From Ceratothoa steindachneri (lineage: Eukaryota > Arthropoda > Malacostraca > Isopoda > Cymothoidae): a DNA stretch of 64,000 nt. The notes under the pieces are model-generated. The model was given only the letters and a program-made list of their open reading frames with translations, did no database searches and was not told the DNA's origin. Positions 12,906-23,090 of the stretch are shown here, in pieces. The stretch covers positions 220,408,497-220,472,496 of the forward strand of contig OZ018317.1 of NCBI GenBank assembly GCA_963969495.1, given 5' to 3'. The position numbers were made by a program, and so were the translations under genes. The number at the start of each line of letters is the position of its first letter. The stretch's first letter is position 1.

Positions 12906-13148
12906 ACCAAATTTGGAAACTATTTCTTAATTTTTGGCAATACTAATGAAGTTGTTTTTTTCCTTGCAGAATAGTGATAGTGTACTGATAATATCTAGCA
13001 ACTGTTTTGTTGTGCCCTAGCTACACTAAGCCCCACAGTGCTACACCAGAGCGTGTCGGGAAGGATTATTGCTGGGAACGTGCTCCTTGGTGTAGTTGGT
13101 TCTGCCGGAATATTCTCCTTACCCTCATTATTAGACGATAAATTCATT

Positions 13149-14140
13149 ATGTATAACACACCTAAGAAGTGTGCAATTATTATAACTCTTAGAAACATAC
13201 TGGTTTTAGCATCAGACGGATTTCTGAGGAAATGAAGGTAGCAAACTCAACTGTTGGCGACATTGTGAAAAAAAGTTGAAGACACTGGTGAACATTTAAC
13301 ACTGCGGCAAGAAAAATGTGGAAGAAATCGAAAGACAACACTTCACGAAGACAAGGCTATTGTCAGAAATAATGTGAAGGATTCCAAGAAATCCAGTAAA
13401 GATCTCCAGAGAGATTTGTCTTTAGCTTGTTAAATGTTTTTCTTCAACCGTCCGGTGAAGGCTGCTTGAAGTTGGCAGATTTGCTAGAAAACTGGTACGT
13501 GAAAAGTTATTGACTTCTGCTATGAAGACAAAACGTCTTCGATGGGCACTCAAGTATGCTGGATGGAAGGCAGCTGAGTATAAGAGAGTTATGTTTTCAG
13601 ACGAATCGCGTCTAGAAGTACATGGGCTTAGGTCCGTGATAAGTAAGACGAAGCACTGATGAATCACTTCAGCCAGGGCACATTTAACAGGCACCAAAAT
13701 ATCCACCTAAGAAGATGTTTTGGGTTTTTTTTTAGCGCTAAAGGCCTAGGGCGGCTTGTTACTATTGAGGAAATGATGAACAGCATTAAAAAAAACAAGG
13801 CAATCCGGGCAGACTCACTTGCTTCTCGCGATGGGGAAAGACTTTCCTGATAGAGGCGGAATTTTCCAGCAAGATCTGGTTCCGTGCCATACTTCTCAAA
13901 TAATGCACACAGTCTTCGAAAAAAGTGGACTTACCGTTATAGATTAGAGAATCTATGGGCTATAACTAAACGTAGAATTGAGAAAATCGACTGTTCGACG
14001 ATGCAGAAGATGATTTGTACTGTTATCAATACCTGGTACCGTATCAAATACTGGTAGAAATGTGTTCAAATTTGGTTGAATATATGCCGAAGCGAGTGAA
14101 GCAGGTTCTAAAAGCAAAGGGCCGTTATACTTCATATTAA
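13149..14140 (+). pseudogene. Tc1-like transposase (broken)
   Basis: The family enzyme cuts and rejoins transposon ends using a DDE triad. The N-terminal helix-turn-helix is seen in TPKKCAIIITLRN followed by VANSTVGDIVKK. The paired-like second half is visible as RKTTLHEDKAIV. The catalytic core shows the first Asp in MFSDESRLEVHG (near 13595), the second in FQQDLVPCHTS (near 13880) and the Glu in LENLWAITKRR (near 13945). The C-terminus EYMPKRVKQVLKAKG ends at a TAA at 14140. About six frameshifts or stops occur, and the segment before the Glu is shortened. Confidence 0.82.
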
Positions 14141-14217
14141 ATGTACCATTTATCTTATTATTGACGTATTCTCTTCAAATATAAACAACAATTATCAAAT
14201 AATTGTATTATTTCACC

Positions 14218-14242
14218 ACTGTTCGAACTAAATTTCCCAGTA

Positions 14243-14245
<3 letters not shown>
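14218..14245. repeat. Right terminal inverted repeat of Tc1 element
   Basis: The reverse complement begins CAGTACTGGGAAATTTAG and pairs with the left end. The final eight bases CAGTACTG are themselves a palindrome. Confidence 0.8.

Positions 14246-14280
<35 letters not shown>
14246..14280. repeat. (TA)n microsatellite, right of Tc1 element
   Basis: A dinucleotide run continues the array that the transposon split. Confidence 0.95.
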
Positions 14281-14282
<2 letters not shown>

Positions 14283-14537
14283 TCTACTTTTGGCCATTAG
14301 ATGAGAACATAATGTGTACTTTTCAATGATCGTGTAAGGATTATTATTATTATTAATTAATCTGGAATTGTATCCGTAGAAGAGCATAATAATAAATAAG
14401 AAAAAACACGTAATAATGTCCAAGTTCCACCCTAAAAAGATTATACCGATTAAGCGACGAAAAAAGGAAGATTACAACTGCTGTCAAGCAACAGATCTTT
14501 TAATTGCAGTGGAAGTTGTGAGTATGATAAGCAGGTT

Positions 14538-14905
14538 CGACGACCAAGGGAGTATTATTTTTGCCTTCTCAGACCGAGGGAGTATTACTTTGTCTTTCCC
14601 GACCGAAGGAGAATTATTTTTGTCTTTCCCGAACGAAGGAGTATTATTTTTTTCCCCGATCAAGGAGTATTATTTTTGTCTTCTCAGAATGAGGGAGTAT
14701 TATTTTCTCTTTCCCAACCAAGGGAGAATGTTATTTTTGTCTTCCCCCACGAGGGAGTATTATTTTTGTCTTTTCCCAACGAGGGAGTATTATTTTTCTC
14801 TTCATGACCGAGAGTGTTATTTTTGTCAGTCCCGACCGACGGATTATTATTTTTGGCTTTCCTAACCGAAAGAGTATGATTTTTGTCTTTCCGAAAGAAG
14901 GAGTG
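14538..14905. repeat. Minisatellite, about 29-bp unit, roughly 13 copies
   Basis: The repeating unit reads approximately GGGAGTATTATTTTTGTC followed by TTCCCGACCGA. Copies vary in length from about 26 to 33 bases, which shifts phase only occasionally, so a plus frame (REYYFCLF-like) and minus frames (KNNTPS-like) stay open over many units. The open frames follow from the repeat and are not evidence of a gene. Spacers are absent, so this is not a CRISPR array. Confidence 0.88.
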
Positions 14906-15265
14906 AACCAATTGAGCCTTGGAGCTGCGCATGCGCCATCATGCGTCCATGATACGTACCACTTGCCTGCAAATAATAAAGATATACATAAGCACATGAA
15001 ACATGCAGACGTTGATTGGCAGCGTTCGTAAGTAAATATTGTGGACTTTTCGATGTTCTAGTTTGGCGGTTCTTTCGTGTATCTCCGATGCCAGGTTTGA
15101 AGAGGGAAAATTATAATCGAAGCAGCTTCTCTCTCACCTTTTCCTTCATAGACGAGAAGAGCACATGTATTCATAGGCATAAGAATTGCACACTCAAGCA
15201 CAATAGCATAAACGCTCGCATTTATGCCACAGTTCACACACAAAGACAAGAGGCTAAAGGTTGGT

Positions 15266-15268
<3 letters not shown>

Positions 15269-15342
<74 letters not shown>
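15269..15342. repeat. (TA)n microsatellite
   Basis: About 37 uninterrupted TA units. Confidence 0.97.
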
Positions 15343-15343
<1 letters not shown>

Positions 15344-15648
15344 TTAAAGGTAGGGGGTCTACATATATAAATGCAACCCCACTTATCTTTCGTGATTGCA
15401 GTGCAAAAGGATTAGAGACGCTTTGTCATATTTCTTTGATTTAACGACCAGTTTCAAAAGGTTTTATATTTTTTGGTTCAATTTGAAAAAGAATCCTGAG
15501 AAATAATTTGGATTATTTTGAAACAAGAAAGCTGCCCTATAATTTCTTTACCGGGATATATCCTCTCTATCATTTTTTTTCTCATGCACTTTATAACTTT
15601 ATTATTTCTCTCTGACTCATTCTCTAACACTCTCTATATCTCTCTATA
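15343..15648. other. Unassigned AT-rich spacer
   Basis: No gene is seen. The stretch ends in CT-rich sequence just before the CR1 element. Confidence 0.4.
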
Positions 15649-15677
15649 AGTACAGCCTTTAAAGGAAAGGCTGTACT
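15649..15677. repeat. Perfect 12-bp hairpin
   Basis: AGTACAGCCTTT and AAAGGCTGTACT are exact complements around the loop AAAGG. The hairpin lies just upstream of the CR1-like coding region, so it could mark the 5' boundary of that insertion. Confidence 0.8.
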
Positions 15678-15684
15678 CTGTAAC

Positions 15685-15825
15685 ATGATCCAGGATGTCG
15701 TGGAGCGGACCCAAAGAAGTGTCAGGCCCAGAGTGAAGGCGGAGGTGCGCCAGTACGCCCGCGTCACTCCTGGAACGAGCTACTCGGAGGTCGCTAGAAA
15801 GGGGGCCACCACGCCACCAACATGA
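15685..15825 (+). pseudogene. CR1 ORF1 C-terminal remnant
   Basis: A 46-codon frame (MIQDVVERTQRSVRPRVK onward) ends with SYSEVARKGATTPPT and a TGA. It lies just before the endonuclease and has the basic, Ser-rich character of a CR1 ORF1 tail. It is too short to be the whole protein, so the element is 5'-truncated here. Identification rests on position more than on a diagnostic motif. Confidence 0.45.
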
Positions 15826-15875
15826 AAAAGAGAGATCAATAAGACGGGAAACGGAAGAACGTAGAGAGTCCTACA

Positions 15876-18530
15876 TTGGGCGACTCCCTAAAAGTTCTTT
15901 TGTTTAATGCGAGGTCAATCAGGAACAAGTTCCTTGAACTGCGTTGCCTCGTAGCGACGGAAGAACCTGAGATGGTGGCCATAACAGAGTCGTGGGTAAA
16001 AACCTTAAACCGAGATTTTGAGGGTGAATTCACGATTCTCGGTTACCAATTCTTCCTAAAAGATAGGATAGACCGAGAGGGTGGGGTATAATGTATGTTA
16101 AGGATACATTCAAAACGACCCACTGCAGCATTGTATCCGACCATGAGCTACTAAGTGTAGACCTAGAGATAGGTCCTGTCTCATATAGGACCTTGTTGCT
16201 TTATATACCCTCTTCTCAACTCAGTGAGAAGAACAGGGATGTGTACCGGCTGCTGGGTGAACTTGTTGAGGACAGAGTGTGTATCCTCATGGGAGACTTC
16301 AACACCCAAGTTGACTGGGAAACCAGAGAATCCTGTGGCGAAAACGCACTGCTCCTGGAGTTTGCGAACAAGGAGTTCCTGACTCAATAGGTGAGAGAGC
16401 CGACGGGAGGCAATAATATTCTTGACTTGGTTTTCACCTCTAAGGATGACATCTTTGAGGGGCAATATGTAGGGGAGCAGCTCGGTGGCAGTGAGCAGCG
16501 AATAGTTAGATTTCTAGGCAAATTAGAGTCTGCGAATCGGGAATCGATGAAACTTGATTTGAAAAGAGCAGGATTTGCAGGTGTTCGTGCTGGATTGGTT
16601 GATGTGAGGATGGAAGGGTGGGAGAATGTTGATCATGAGTCTTCAATCACGATTTATCCCTGTGAAAATCTTGCGTCAATCTTCTGTTCAACCAAGGTGG
16701 TTTAATCGAGAAATTGGTCAACGGCTAAGGGAGAAGAGAACTGTGTACCAGCAGTCAAAGATTCCTAGTGACTTCGATGAGTACAGTAGGCTAGCTAGGA
16801 GAGTGATATTCAGCATAAGAGTGGCAAAGCGTGCTGAGGAGCTCCGAGTGGCAAGACTTTGCAAAGAAAATCCCAAGGAGTTCTTTGGTTATGTAAACAG
16901 CCGTAAGCCAATCCGCCGCAAGATTGGCCCTTTGGTGAATGATGAGGGGGCATTGAAGCACTCAGTTGCAGAAAGTGCAAACCTCCTGAATGACTACTTC
17001 TCTTCAGTGTTCACTGAAGAGTGTGGTCCCATCCCTCAACCCATGGACTCTTCCTTGGGTGAGAAGCTAGAAGAAATTGACTTCACCCAAAGCGAAGTAG
17101 AAAAAAATCAATGACCTAAGGACGAATAAGTCCCCTGTCCCGAACGGGTTTATACCTAAAGTGTTGAAAGAAGTGCGTGATGATGTGTCACGACAGCTAG
17201 GCACAATCTTCAACATATCAATCCAGACCAGGTGCGTTCCTAGAGACTGGCGTGAGGCGGAGGTGACTCTTATCTTCAAGAAAGGAGACTCTAGGCAACC
17301 GTCGAACTACATACCTATTAGTTTAACTTTGATAGTTGATAAACTCATGGAAAGCATCATGTAACTTCATATTTAGAGTCAAATATGCTATTGAAGAGTT
17401 ACCAGCACGAATCTTATGGAATTCTTCTACTTCATTTTCAGTGAGCACGATCGTGATAAAGCGGGGAATGTTATCTACTTATACTTTCCAAATGCCTTCG
17501 ATAAGATACCACACCGCCGCCTTCTCCGGAAATTGCGTGCGCTGGGCATAGACGGAAACGTAGCAAGTTGGATATAGAACTGGCTATGCGGCAGACGGCA
17601 ACGGGCGGTGTTAAATGCACAGGCTTCTGAGTAAGTGCCTGTTCATAGCGGTGTTGCTCAAGGTTCTGTCCTGGTACCACTACTGTTCATCATTTATGTT
17701 AACGATATGGATGGTGACAGGGTTGCGAAGATTTCTAAATTTTCCGATGATACTAAGCTTGGTATGAACGTTGCAGAGGAAAGAAATACTGCCCGGCTAC
17801 AAGAAGATCTTCTAAATATTGGGGAGTGGTGGGACACGTGGCAAATGCCTTTTAACGTGAACAAATGCAAAGTTATGCATATCGGCCACCGAAACCCACA
17901 ATTGCAGTATATCCTGATGGGCACTGCTCCTGAATGCGCTGATATTGAGAAAGACTTGGGTGTAACTATCACTAGGGACCTCAAGTTCTCGAAGTACTGT
18001 ATTGAGGCGCAGAATAAAGCCCAAAGCATGTTAGGCTACATAAAGCGACAGTTTGGTTATCGGAACAAGGAGATTGTACTCTGTTTGTACAACTCCCCTG
18101 TCAGGCCGCACTTGATGTATGCCGTACAATTTTGGAGCCCTTCGTTTCGAAAGGACATTACGAGATTGGAATGTGTGCAAGCCAGGGCAACCAAACTGAT
18201 TCCCTCTATCAGACACAAGAGTTATAAAGATAGGTTACGGGAATTAGATTTCTTCGCGTTGGAGACCCGGAGGCTGCGTGGTCAGCCTATCGAAGTGGTT
18301 AAAATGCTTCGAGGCTTCGACAATGTAGGCCACAGGAATATTTTCCAGCTTAGCGAGAACAGAACCAGAAACCACGGCTACAAACTTGAGCTGAAGCGTT
18401 ACCACCGTGATACGTGTGGGAAACTTTTCACATGCAGCATCTATAGTACATGGAACGCACTCCAGTGAAAGTTGTCAACAGCAATTCTGTTGAGCAGTTC
18501 AAGTCGCATCTTGACAGTCTTAAAAAGTAG
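15876..18530 (+). pseudogene. CR1-like ORF2, endonuclease plus reverse transcriptase (broken)
   Basis: Endonuclease motifs: LLFNARSIRNKF near 15895, AITESWV near 15985 and MGDFNTQVDW near 16290. A linker domain is rich in Arg and Lys (16690-17110). Reverse transcriptase motifs: REAEVTLIFKKGDS near 17260, NAFDKIPHRRLLRKL near 17490, SGVAQGSVLVPLLF near 17640 and the catalytic FSDDTKLG near 17740, where Ser replaces the usual Ala. The C-terminal domain has MLGYIKRQFGYRNKE and ECVQARATKLIPSI. The last residues (NSVEQFKSHLDSLKK) are reached after a frameshift near 18467. Stops and frameshifts occur near 16090, 16390, 16705, 17110, 17365, 17575 and 17632. Confidence 0.85.
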
Positions 18531-18689
18531 CCGTTTGGGCACATAACTTTTGGGCGAGTGTCTTCGAGGGCATCAATTGACACTTTCGAGGACTGCTTCC
18601 TCTCAACTGTTACGCCAAAGGTACCCTCTTTGAAGGGATTGTAAGGTCTACTAGGGTACTTCTTTTACTTGTAGCTCCTTGTAGCTCTC

Positions 18690-19074
18690 TCCCACTCTTT
18701 CTCATTCTCTCATTCTTTCTTACACTCAGTATCAATTTCACACACGCACTCTCTCTCGATCTTATTGTCTCTTTTTTCTCCCTTTCTTTCTCTTACTCTT
18801 TCTTACACTCTTCCTCTCTTCGTACTCTCTCTCTCTCTTTCTGTCTCCCTTTCTCGGTCTTTTTCACACTCTCTCGCTCACTCCTCCTCTCACTCTCTCT
18901 CATTCTCTCTAACACTCTCTCTTTGATTCTCTCTCATTCTCTCCCATCTCTCTCACCCTCTCTCAATTCTTTTACACTCACTATCGCTCTCTCAGAAACA
19001 CTCTCTTTATTTCTCTATCTTATTTCTACCTCTCTCTTTTTTATCTTTTCTTTCTTTTACTTTCTTACACTCTC
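18690..19074. repeat. CT-rich low-complexity tract
   Basis: Irregular CTCT and ACTCTCT repeats fill the interval between the 3' end of the CR1 copy and the next LINE fragment. Open frames here are compositional. Confidence 0.85.
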
Positions 19075-19512
19075 GAATACGTGGTCCAATTTTGGTGTCC
19101 CTCCCTAAATAAGGATATAGCGCAGTTAAATACAGTGCAACGTCGGGCTACGAAACTAATTCCTGAAATCCAAAACAAACCGTACGAAGATAGACTACGC
19201 TTATTAAACCTACTATCACTGGAAAGTAGACGATTACGTGGACAATTGATAGTATTATTCAAAATCTTAAAAGGATTTACTAATATTGATTACAGACTAT
19301 TGTTCGAGCGGGACGAAAGGGCCAACACACGCCAAAATGGTTTAAAATTAGTGAACAAGCGATTTAACTCTACTATAGCCCAAAATTACTTCACGTTTAA
19401 AATCACGCAAACGTGGAATGGCCTTCCCAACCGTGTATTTGAAAGCACGTCAGTTAATATGTTCAAAAACCGACTTGATGAGTACCTCAATAGCGTAAAT
19501 ATAACGTAGTAG
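19075..19512 (+). pseudogene. CR1-like ORF2 C-terminal fragment (severely 5'-truncated)
   Basis: One uninterrupted frame of about 142 codons matches the last part of CR1 ORF2: VVQFWCPSLNKDIAQL, VQRRATKLIPEIQNKPY, LESRRLRGQL and TWNGLPNRVFEST. It has no start of its own; homology begins abruptly after the CT-rich tract, as expected for 5' truncation during retrotransposition. It is clearly diverged from the adjacent copy A (compare VQARATKLIPSIRHKSY), so it is a different subfamily. Confidence 0.8.
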
Positions 19513-19712
19513 AAGCACAGATTAAAACGTCATATATTATAAGGAGTTGAGGATTAAAATGAAATGATGAATAGAAAGATGCCAGTGACGCCTCCATGCA
19601 TGTAGTGGATGTGAATTCCCCTTTTCTTTTTCTGTCTGTCCTATTCCTATAAGTATATAATTTTCATCACTAGCAGGTGACGCCTGCGGGAGAAGAGAGT
19701 ACTGTCCTATCA

Positions 19713-19726
19713 CCCCCCCCCCCCCC
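19713..19726. repeat. (C)14 homopolymer
   Basis: Fourteen consecutive cytosines; the length is likely to be unreliable in any assembly. Confidence 0.9.
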
Positions 19727-19832
19727 GGTTCGAAAAAGCGTGTTGTGTTAGTGTATTTGAGGGATAGCTAAACCAACCTGCATGTCAAGGGTACACATGT
19801 AGATAAGTGTGTACCGTAGAGTTAAAATAGTT

Positions 19833-19835
<3 letters not shown>

Positions 19836-19901
<66 letters not shown>
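19836..19901. repeat. (TA)n microsatellite
   Basis: About 33 TA units. Confidence 0.97.
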
Positions 19902-19905
<4 letters not shown>

Positions 19906-20040
19906 AAAAAAACAGCATGAAAAAAAGAGCATGATACACTAACGTTAGAATGTGTAAGCGGACTGGCTTTGAGCGGGCTTAGGGTCTTTGCTGGTTCCTA
20001 TTTCTGTAGTTCTGTAGTTCTTTCTCCTTTTATTTGTCTT

Positions 20041-20283
20041 TCTTGCACTCTTTCTCACACACTACCTCTCTCATTATTTCAAACACTCTCTCTTTCATCT
20101 TCTATCTCACACTCTCTCACAATAACACTCACAATCTTACATTGTTACATGCGCACAATCTATCCCTCTATCCCGCCCCCCTACAGATCTTCCTCTCTCT
20201 CTCTCTCTCTGAGTTTATGTCCATAACTGTCTCTCTCGCTGTCTCTGGCCCTGTCTTTGTCTCTGCTCCAGTTTTTGTCATTA

Positions 20284-20318
<35 letters not shown>

Positions 20319-20325
20319 GTGAAAT
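20041..20325. repeat. CT-rich low-complexity tract
   Basis: CTCTCT and CACTCTCTC runs dominate. The predicted Leu/Ser-rich peptides are artefacts of composition. Confidence 0.85.
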
Positions 20326-20362
20326 AGAGACAGGACCTTAACTTTTTAAGGGGAAGGGGCTG

Positions 20363-21870
20363 TCAACTTTCCATGCAGTGATTTCTTTCTAACAATAAAA
20401 TCGACTTCCTTAGATTATAGCGTGCTTCTATCGTCATCAAATTCTGATGTAAGCGTTCCCCTTGTTTGTCACTCACGGCTCCCAGATTCTCTGGGAATCG
20501 GTCCAGGTGACTATTTAGGAAATCCAGCTTCACGCTCATGTTGCATCCCAGATCATAATATGCTAAAAGCATATTAGTAACCAGATCCTCGTAGTTATGC
20601 GCTTTTTTGTTTCCCAAAAAGTTACGAACAACGGCAGAAAATGAGAGCCAGGCTGCCTTCTCTTTTTCATTCATGGTGTTCACGAATCTAGAATCACTCA
20701 GAAGTCTTCCGATTTAGGGACCATCAAATATTCCTTCTTTGACTTTTTCGTATGACAAAGCAGGAAACGCTGATACTATGTACTGAAAACGAATATTGTC
20801 AGTGCTCAACGCCTTGACATACTGCTTCATCAACCCCAGTTTGAGATGAAGTGGAGGGAAAACGATCTTCTCTCGACTTACGATTGGCTCATTAACAATG
20901 TTTGGTATTCCTGTTTCCAAAGTTTCCCGAATTGGCCAATCTTTTTGGGAGCAGTGTTTGTCACTGGCCTGACTGTCCCACACACAGATATAGCAGGAAA
21001 ACTTTGTATATCTCTTCTGCTAGCCAAGGAGAAAGTTGACCATCTTAAGCTCTACACATATGATCCAATTTTGTTCATGCTACTTAAGTAAATCCATGAC
21101 CATTCTTATGTCATCCTGAGTTCTGGCAGATGGACAGAGTGACCGAAAGAAACTGCACCAAAGTCATTGCCATTATGCAAAAGGACACACTTAAGGCTAC
21201 GCTTGGAGCTATCCAAAAACAGTCTCCACTCAGCAGAGCTATAGGTGCCAAGTCCCAACTCGGTACACAGACCAAGAACATCGGGGCAGTATATAAATTG
21301 TTTGTCCTCAGAGAAATACTTAACAAAAGTACTCTCCCTTGTTCAGTAATATGATACCCGTACCGACCTGTCAAGCATATGTCTTTCAATCAACCTGGAG
21401 GCTAAAAGTTCTGCAGCTTTCTTGGAGAGCGCCAAATCACGTATCAAGTCATTCAAATCCTCGAAGGAAGCATATCCACTGAAAATCGGAACTGATAAAG
21501 ACTCAGAATGAGGTAATGGCCGGATCTCCCAGGGAATGTTGGGGTAGTCGATCTTGTGCCGATTTTTCTTGCGAATCCCTTTAGTATTCACCAGACAGAA
21601 ATAACAGTCCAATAAATGATCCTTTGGCTTTCACCACACCATGGGGATTCTAAAAGGGAGACCATTTCTCTTTCCTTTCTCCCATTGAGGAAGATGTTCC
21701 ACACAACTATGGCAAACAGCATGTGGGACTCACTTCTTATCTTAATTGCCAAGAGAAACATCAAATTGATATATTGCGCCTTTGACGAACTAACATGTAA
21801 CAGCCACATATGTAGCAGAAGGTCTAAGAGATCATTAACGCAATTTCCTCTTGACGAAGCCATCACTCTA
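20363..21870 (-). pseudogene. Conserved uncharacterised zinc-site protein, copy A (broken)
   Basis: Function is unknown. From N to C terminus on the minus strand the readable blocks are: PFRIPMVW then KPKDHLLDCYFCLVNTKGI (C-x2-C, near 21600); PLPHSESLSVPIFSGYA; LNDLIRDLALSKKAAELL (near 21450); SAEWRLFLDSSKRSLK (near 21230) with VLLHNGNDFG; ICVELKMVNFLLG; SCYICVWDSQ (a second C-x2-C); FPPLHLKLGLMKQYVKAL (near 20840); ALSYEKVKEGIFDGP; AAWLSFSAVVRNFLGNKK; and NLGAVSDKQGERLHQNLM. Every block has a counterpart in copy B at 51.0-52.6 kb. At least six frameshifts or stops occur. I recall this as a protein family repeated in arthropod and other invertebrate genomes; a transposon origin is my inference only. 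Confidence 0.7.
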
Positions 21871-21876
21871 ACATGA

Positions 21877-22466
21877 GACCTAAAAAAAACAATAATGTCA
21901 ATATTTTACACAATAACACTTATTACTATCTTACTACTCTGTCCTGTGAAGTATTTGCTTTCTACAGGAACCCTCTCTGTCCGTCCGAAAGGCAGTTTTC
22001 GGGGAAACGAGAAGATAGAAATTACAAACTCTAGTATGTAGGTAAAAATGGATTATATATTTGAAATCAGCATGAAAAAAAACAAATTAAAATTGGCAGA
22101 TAAATCTACGTCACCAGAAAATGTGATTAAAATTGTTCCCCTTTGTTATTTGTTAGGAAGCCTCCACCCTTGGCAAGAGTTCGGCCTTCCCCTTCTTTGT
22201 CAAAGAAATGTTTATTTAATTTATAGGCCAGCAAAGTGTACACGTAACCCTTGGGATTCACGCACATTGAAAAGAAAAACAGACAAAAATTAAAATCAAC
22301 CACACCCAACGGAACATGTATAAAACACATCAGAGCCATGTAATAACAAGTCTAAGTAAATACTTGTTACATTTAAATTAGAAAAAGAAAGACTAAGGTG
22401 AGAGCAAAAGTAATGAGAGGGAGAGATAAGGGGAGAGAGAGTGAAGACAGAGGAAACCCTACACAA
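21877..22466. other. Unassigned region
   Basis: No gene is recognised. The frames are short and lack motifs. Confidence 0.4.
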
Positions 22467-22469
22467 ATA

Positions 22470-22551
<82 letters not shown>
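22467..22551. repeat. (TA)n microsatellite
   Basis: About 42 TA units with one interruption near its start. Confidence 0.96.
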
Positions 22552-22553
<2 letters not shown>

Positions 22554-22737
22554 GGAGATGAGGGTGCAAGAATAAAATCTACTGTCAATTATTTTCCTTC
22601 CTAATTTTTAGAAATTCCCTCGTTGATTTTTTTTCTCCATATTTCTAATGTAATCAATGAGTCTCAAATTTAATATTCTTATTTCACAATTTTATTGAAT
22701 GTGTTAACTTTTTATCTATATATTTGAGTCTGTATTT

Positions 22738-22831
22738 TGTATTCTTTCTTCAGCACTGATGATGGGTTAGTTATAATCCTGAAACGTTTGAAATAAAGGT
22801 TACGAGGCATCTACGGATCTGTCCTGGTCAT

Positions 22832-22833
<2 letters not shown>
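22738..22833 (+). repeat. Penelope-type terminal motif, possible degenerate hammerhead core
   Basis: CACTGATGATGGGTTAG then TTATAATCCTGAAACG contains CTGATGA, a 5-bp stem (GGGTT with AATCC) and GAAA, the order seen in hammerhead ribozyme cores. It is followed by TTTGAAATAAAGG and then a (TA)n array. Penelope-like elements are known to carry hammerhead motifs in their terminal repeats. Assignment by resemblance only. Confidence 0.4.

Positions 22834-22900
<67 letters not shown>
22834..22900. repeat. (TA)n microsatellite
   Basis: About 33 TA units, lying between two convergent terminal motifs. Confidence 0.96.
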
Positions 22901-22901
<1 letters not shown>

Positions 22902-22914
22902 GCAAGAGGCCATG

Positions 22915-23090
22915 TTGTATACATGCATTGTTGAAGTCCACAGCAGTGGCAGCGTTGTTGATTTTAACTTGTATTTTCTTTATTTTTCTTACAAGTTTTT
23001 TTTTAGAGGAAAAAAAACATTCGCAAAAGACATATTTTATTTCGAGACGTTTTTCGACCGTGGTCGGTCATCTTCAGGTAATGATGTTTG
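22915..23090 (-). repeat. Terminal repeat related to that at 45.7 kb
   Basis: On the minus strand it reads CCTGAAGATGACCGACC, then ACGGTCGAAAAACGTCTC, then a coding-like stretch that ends near TGCTGTGGACTTCAACAA. The same segment occurs in the plus direction at 45667-45828. Stem GACCG/CGGTC followed by GAAA resembles the motif at 22738. The two copies each abut a (TA)n array on the same side. Confidence 0.6.

Larger units (their letters stand above)
12878..14245 (+). mobile_element. Tc1-like DNA transposon inserted in a (TA)n array
   Basis: The ends are inverted repeats: CAGTAGTGTGCAAATTAG at the left and, on the complementary strand, CAGTACTGGGAAATTTAG at the right, continuing as TTCGGACAGT and TTCGAACAGT. 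The element is about 1368 bp. It encloses a transposase relic in the expected orientation and is bounded on both sides by (TA)n, which fits the TA target preference of the superfamily. Numerous frameshifts and stops make it non-autonomous. Confidence 0.85.
15678..18688 (+). mobile_element. CR1-like LINE (copy A), about 3 kb
   Basis: A plus-strand non-LTR element holds the tail of ORF1, an endonuclease, a reverse transcriptase and a 3' end of short tandem repeats (CTTGTAGCTC twice at about 18668-18687). The protein is most like the CR1 group: FSDDTKLG in the palm, a C-terminal MLGYIKRQFGYRN block and TWNALQ. A second copy (61.85-63.3 kb, minus) shares long stretches and the same 3' end. It is truncated within ORF1 at the 5' side and is interrupted by stops and frameshifts throughout. 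Confidence 0.85.

Noticed and set aside
14416..14865. 149-codon open frame with FCLFPTREYY-like repeats
   Set aside because: It is a translation of the ~29-bp minisatellite, open on both strands, with no start context or domain.
14538..14905. Possible CRISPR array because of ~29-bp repeats
   Set aside because: Units are contiguous, diverged and lack spacers; the organism is clearly eukaryotic and no cas genes are present.
19969..20327. Leu/Ser-rich frames in the CT tracts (also 18923-19108)
   Set aside because: The composition of CT-rich low-complexity DNA explains them.
22373..22604. YIYIYIY open frames at this and other (TA)n sites
   Set aside because: Dinucleotide repeats give open frames by necessity; there is no coding evidence.
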